Assembly: GCA_947184155.2 (NCBI GenBank)
Contig: CAMXCT020002026.1
Location: forward strand, 32,501 to 96,500
Source: Cladocopium goreaui
Taxonomy: Eukaryota > Sar > Dinophyceae > Suessiales > Symbiodiniaceae
Length of the DNA: 64,000 nt
Reading direction: 5' to 3'
The notes under the pieces were generated by a model that saw nothing but the letters and a program-made list of their open reading frames with translations, searched no databases and was not told where the DNA came from. Shown one piece after another: positions 27,901 through 33,900 of this stretch. The position numbers and the translations under genes are program-made. Position 1 is the stretch's first letter. Each line of letters starts with the position of its first letter.

Positions 27901-30900
27901 TCCAAAATGGCATGATGGGCAATTTGATGTTCCACCTCCGGAGCTACCTGCGATTGATAGAACACCAGCACAGACAAACAAAGGGCTCACCAGAAAGCAC
28001 AGAAACATCAGAGTGCAATGTGGATTGTGCTTAGCCACTGCAAACGTGCAGTCGCTCTCCAAAGGTCCAGATGGACACGGAGGAAAGCTCCATTACTTGC
28101 AGCAGCAAATGAAGGATTTCAATATCAACTGCATGGGCATCCAGGAGGCCCGCACAGATGCGGGAATGAGAACAGCCAACAATATTCTTGTTTTTGCGTC
28201 AGGCGGACAAGGTGGACAGCTTGGTGTTGAAACCTGGATCAATTTGGATCAGCCGATTGGATGGCAATACAAGAAAGGTCATTGCCAATTACATCACTTC
28301 CACAGAAGCGATTTTTGTGTAGTGCATAGTGATCCAAGGAGACTCCTCATCCGATGTGACAATGTGACCAGCAGCTTCTGGATTTTCAACACGCATGCAC
28401 CACATAGTGGCAGATCTTTGCAGGAAAGACAAGAATGGTGGGATCTTTCAGTTCAAATCCTGCAACAACATTGTGATCAAGATCCGTTGTACTGGCTTAT
28501 GGATGCGAATGCACCACCGGGTCAGGCAGATGACACGATTGTTTTTGCACAAGGATACGCCACCACAGCCACAACTGCGTTTTTGCGGGCAGCACTTCAA
28601 GCGCAGCAACTCTGTCTGCCGGCTACCGCAGACTGCCATGTTGGATCGAGATCAACTTGGACAGCTATTGATGGGAAGACTGAACATTGCATTGATCACA
28701 TTGCTATCCCGATGGAATGGAAAAGCAAATGTACATGGTCACAAGTCCTACATGAATTTGACTTGGCGCAAGCCCATGATGATCATGCAGTTGTTGTACT
28801 ACAACTTCAGTGGGAGACGGTCGTCCAACTTCCCATCAAGCAGCACCAGGCACAGACTTCCCGAAGTGGTGAGCTCTGCAACTTTGATGACAAGGCTTTT
28901 CGCACACAGCTCAGGAGGTATGAACCTGCTGATTGGCAGACAGACGTTGAAGCACATGCAGACGGTCTGATCAACCATATCCAACAGGCCATGACAGCTC
29001 ACATACCTCGAAGACAGAATGATGCCAAGAAGATCTATGTCACAGATGATGTCTGGCAACTACGACTGCAAAAGCTGCAATGCAGACAAAAGTGCAAAGC
29101 TGTACGCAGACAAATTGGACGTGAAAGCCTGCGTCAATGTTTCCGTGCATGGAAAGATCCACAGACACAAGAGGCGAACCTTGTGGCGGAGAATTACAAC
29201 TACGGCACCACTTTGCGCTGCCATCAGATCAAGTGGTATTGTGAGTTTGTGACACTGAGAAAACAGATGAGAAAGGCGCTGCAGTCTTCCAAGCATGAAT
29301 ATTTGAAGAGGAACTTGATGAAGACTGATGAAAAGACAGCTGCCACTGATTTGCTCCGGATGCTGAAACCCTTCATTGGACCCACAAACTTGAAACAACA
29401 GAAGAAGAAACCGCTGCCAATGATCAAAGACGCAGACCAACAACCATGCGCTCTTCCCAATGAAGCACTGGCGGTATGGATCAGCTTCTTTCAGAACATG
29501 GAGGGTGGCACTAGGGTTACAGCAGACCAACTACGCCGAGACTGGATAGAAGACCTTTCTGCCCTACGCCAAGAGGATTTTGCGCTGGACATGCAGGAAT
29601 TCCCGACTCTGGTTGACCTTGAAATTGCATTGAGAAGAGTTCCAAGTCGCAAGGCGAAGGGCCCAGATGACATTCCAGGAGAGATCTGCCATTTTCATGC
29701 AGACATTTTGGCAGTTCAGATGTGCACGCAAATGATGAAACTGGCCTTGCACGGCCAAGAGCCTTTGCTGTACAAAGGGGGCCGTTTAATCCCCGCTTAC
29801 AAAGGAAAAGGAGACCCTTGCCAAGTGGCCTCTTTCCGTTCACTCCTGGTATCGTCGTACCTGGGCAAATCGATTCATCGCAGTCTCCGCCAACATCAAG
29901 CACAGGCGTACGAACACTTCCTACAGGCTCAACAACTCGGAGGTCGTCGAAAGGTCCCGGTGCAAATGGCTCTGCATCAAGCGAGGGCATTTCTTCGAAG
30001 AGCACGAGAAAGGCGCATATCAGTAGGACTTCTGTTCCTCGACCTGACAGAAGCTTTCTACAGAATCCTGAGGGAACTCACAATGGGTGGGCAACCAACG
30101 GATGAGCTATTAGCTTTTGTGCTTCATCGCCTTCAGCTTCCACCTGACGCGATACATCAACTGCATGGGTTGCTGGATGAAAGAACGGCTTTGCAGCAAG
30201 CCGGATTGAGCTTCACAGCACGCAATTGCATCCGTGCAATTCACCAGAACACGCATTTCTGGTTACAAGGCCAAGCCGACTTGGTGGCAACATATCTCGG
30301 CACTAGGCCGGGAGATTCTTTTGCAGATTTGATCTTCGGCTTCACATGGAGTGTCGTTCTTCGAAAACTGCAGGGGTACATGGAGGAGCATGGAATGGCG
30401 GTTCAGCTACCAGCTCGTCAGGACCCACCCTTTTTTGCAGATACAGGAGCACAACAAGACCACGGAGAAGCGAAGACATATCTCGGCCCCACTTGGATGG
30501 ACGACCTTTGTCTATGCCTGCAAGGTGAATCCCCATCACAGCTGGAACGAAACCTGGGACCAGCGATTGGGTATTTACTGGACTTGTGCTATAGCCACCT
30601 CATGACGCCAAATCTCAGCAAAGGCAAAACGGAGCTCCTTTTGAGTTTCAGAGGTGTGGGTAGCCGCAAGCATACCATCCAACACTATGGCCCCAACGCG
30701 AGTGGGTACTATGATGTCCTTTGTGAACATCAAGCGCAACGCATCACCGTTGTCAAAGCATATCGACACTTAGGTGGTCAGTTGCATCACACCAGTGACC
30801 AAAATGGAGAAGTCAGGATCAAAATTGCCACAGCCCATCAAGCTTTTAACCAACACAGAAGGTTGCTCTACCACAATGATCAGGTGGAGCTTGCGAAAAA

Positions 30901-33900
30901 GGTGGAGATATTCAACACCCTGGTGGTTACAAAGATGTTGTATGGTGCGGACTCCTGGATTGCACAGGACTCACGCACGATGCGCAAGTTCGAGACGGCG
31001 GTGATCAAGCTGTACAAGCGTCTCTTGCGATGGAGACATGATGGACACCACACGTCACAGCAAGTCCTTGCAGCAGTACAACAACATGCCCCAGTGATCC
31101 TCCTGCGAAGAGCTCGACTCCGATACCTTGTTACTCTATTTCAATGTGGTGTACCCGACATCTGGCACCTGCTGGGTGAGGATACGCAATGGGTCAGACT
31201 CATTGAAGATGACATGAATTGGATGTGGCAGCAGCTCAGACATGCGTCAAGTTTGCGCGACCCTCGAGATCATCCTCAACAATGGTTTGAACTCATTGCG
31301 CATCATCCCCGATACTGGAAGAGACTTCTGAGTCGAGCGTGCCACCATGACATGTTGCAGAGACGCAAGGTGTACCATGTGACAGCACTACATGAGAGAG
31401 TTTTTCAACGCTTTCGTGAGGTGCAGATTGAGCAGAGACAGGATCCCACTGATATCTCCATCAGACGACCACATGCAGATCCAGAAGACGTCGTCTATGG
31501 TTGCATGGGTTGTCGTTTGAAATGCAAGAACAAGGCAGGGGAAGGAGCGCACATGTACAAGAAGCACAACCAGGTTTCTGTACTGAGATGCTACATTGAC
31601 CAAACACAGTGTAGAGCCTGCCTACGTGAATTTCATACCTTCACCAAAATGAAAGCGCATCTTTATCATTCAGAGGCGTGCAGGGCGACTCTCCTTGCGG
31701 GCCCCAAATGTGATGAACTTGCACCTGGAGCAGGATCCAGAGCAGACAGATTGTTGGAGCAGCAGCATGACAGATGCCTGCCACCACTTCAAGCAGCTGG
31801 ACCCATGAATCAACCCCAACGTGCAAGGGCATTCAATGACATCGATGAGTCCCTGCATATCTACATGGTGGATCTTCTGGTGGAGTATGGAGCCTCAGAT
31901 CAGACCATCATGGATTTCGACAGGGCAATGAAGATTTGGATTCTGGACCACGCGATCTCGTGGACCCGGACGCAAAACACTTTGCGCTTCTTCAGGGATA
32001 ATCTCACTAAGGAAGATGCGGACGCGCTCACCTTTGACATTGCGGAGGTTACGGAGGAGTTGAACTATCTCATGGACCACCGAACATGGGATTTCCTGAA
32101 GGAAGCGGCAAAAGATCGAGAAGAAAGCCATGACATTGCTTGGTGCCATCACGAATGCCAAGCTTGGCAAGAATGGTGGCTCCAGCTTTCGCAGATGCAC
32201 ATTCCGAGAGTTTTTGGTCGCCAGCGCATTATCCTGCATGCTTTTGCAGGTAGACGCAGACTGGGAGACATACAATACTACTTGGAAAAGGACCTACCAC
32301 AAGAAGCACCGTACAGCCTGGTTGTTGTATCCCTCGATATTGTCATTGACAGACAATGGGGAGACGCAACCAGAGAAGACACACGCAAGCTGTGGCTCGC
32401 TGCCATTCGCGATTGCTTTGTGGTAGGCTTCATTGCCGGTCCACCATGCGAAACCTGGTCTCGAGTGCGAGGCGTCAATTCGCCTCCTGCAGATGATGCG
32501 ATCAACCCTGCGGCGCTTGAGCAGCCTTCGCCTGGACATGGACTTCCTCGCATTCTTCGCACGCACCAAGACCTGTGGGGCCTTGACTCATTGGCTATCC
32601 GTGAACTTTTGCAGATCTTAACAGGCAATGACTTGTTAAGTTTTGCGCTTGAAGCCATCATTGAAATTGCCCTAGCAGGATCCGTAGGAGTTTTGGAACA
32701 CCCAGCTGAACCCACTGACCTCCCAGAGGCCGCGGCCATTTGGAGGCTGCCTTTGATGAATGTTATTTGTCAATTGCCAGGTGTTGAAAGGGTTCGTTTT
32801 GCCCAGGGATTGCTAGGTGCCAAAACTGTTAAAGCCACTGAGCTTTTGTGCGTGAATTTGCCATCCATCATTGCCTCGCTGCATGCCAATAGGGTTCAAC
32901 ATGAACTGCCAAAGGGTCAATCAGTAGGCAAAGATGAGAAGGGCAACTGGAAGACGTCTTCTTTGAAAGAATACGCTCCAGCTATGTGCAAGGGGATTTC
33001 GGAAGCAATCCGACTAGTTTTTGACTCAACGGAGGTCGCTAGCGGAATTGCTGATGCGCCAGAACACCTTGTTGCCATTTGTCATGCCATGCAGACGTAT
33101 GATTTTGGTTTGACTTTTGGCCCGGACTATGCCAGGCGCAGCTGAGATCCCTGAATTGTGAATTCAACTTTGCCGAGCCGCAGCGAGAATGCACCAAAGA
33201 GCTCCCAGCAAAAAAATACATTGATACACGCATATAACCAGATAAGGGTTCAGGAAAGCTCTATTTTCCTATTTTGCAGTATTCACATGTGTTCAGATGC
33301 GACGCTGAGATGCGACGCTGAGTTCGGAGTAAGTTGGAAACACGCTGAGCTCCCGAGGATGGGACGGTGCATCAAGGAATTTGTTGCTTGTTCGCACAGT
33401 GGCCAAGATATCAAATTTCTGGACACTGGCTTTGTTGTGTGGAGATTGGATCAGACTGACAGGTTGGCAGTGCCAAGCGAACATCTATATAGTTGTGACA
33501 TGTTGTGACATGTTGTGACATGTTGTGACATGTTGTGACATGTTGTGACATTGTGTTGATCTTTCCAAGTCTCGTTTGCAGGGGGCCGACTCGTTTGTTT
33601 CAAAGATGCATTGGCTGCTAAGTTACTAAGGCAATTCCCGGACACTGGCCAAACTGGATCAACGTAAACTGGGAAACCAGCGTGGCTTGCACTGGTGCAG
33701 ATGATAGCAAGGCAGGAGCACTTTCCCGCCCACCACCTTTGTCGTTGGGAGAAATTGGGAATGCCAGCCAGCAAAGTATGAAATTATGATGCAAACTGTT
33801 TGGGTTGCCGTAGTTGTAGCCATATATGAGTAATTTGGTCCCTACGAAAATCGCATCCCTACATCTTTCCGTCCTCGAAACTTGCCATCATACTCACCAT

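Larger units (their letters stand above)
22156..33220 (+). mobile_element. Large non-LTR retrotransposon (LINE), apparently full-length
   Basis: Two coding regions lie on the plus strand: ORF1 (22680-23723) with a RanBP2-type zinc finger and coiled coil, and a very large ORF2 (about 23723-33145) with RNase H, AP-type endonuclease, reverse transcriptase, zinc fingers and a methyltransferase-like domain. No long terminal repeats flank it, and the endonuclease implies target-primed reverse transcription. No stop or frameshift breaks ORF2, so the copy may be recent. Both ends are approximate. The left edge is set at a GC-rich stretch near 22156 and the right edge after a short A-run near 33210. 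I found neither target-site duplication nor long poly(A). It sits in an intron of the WD40 gene, in the same orientation. Confidence 0.85.
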
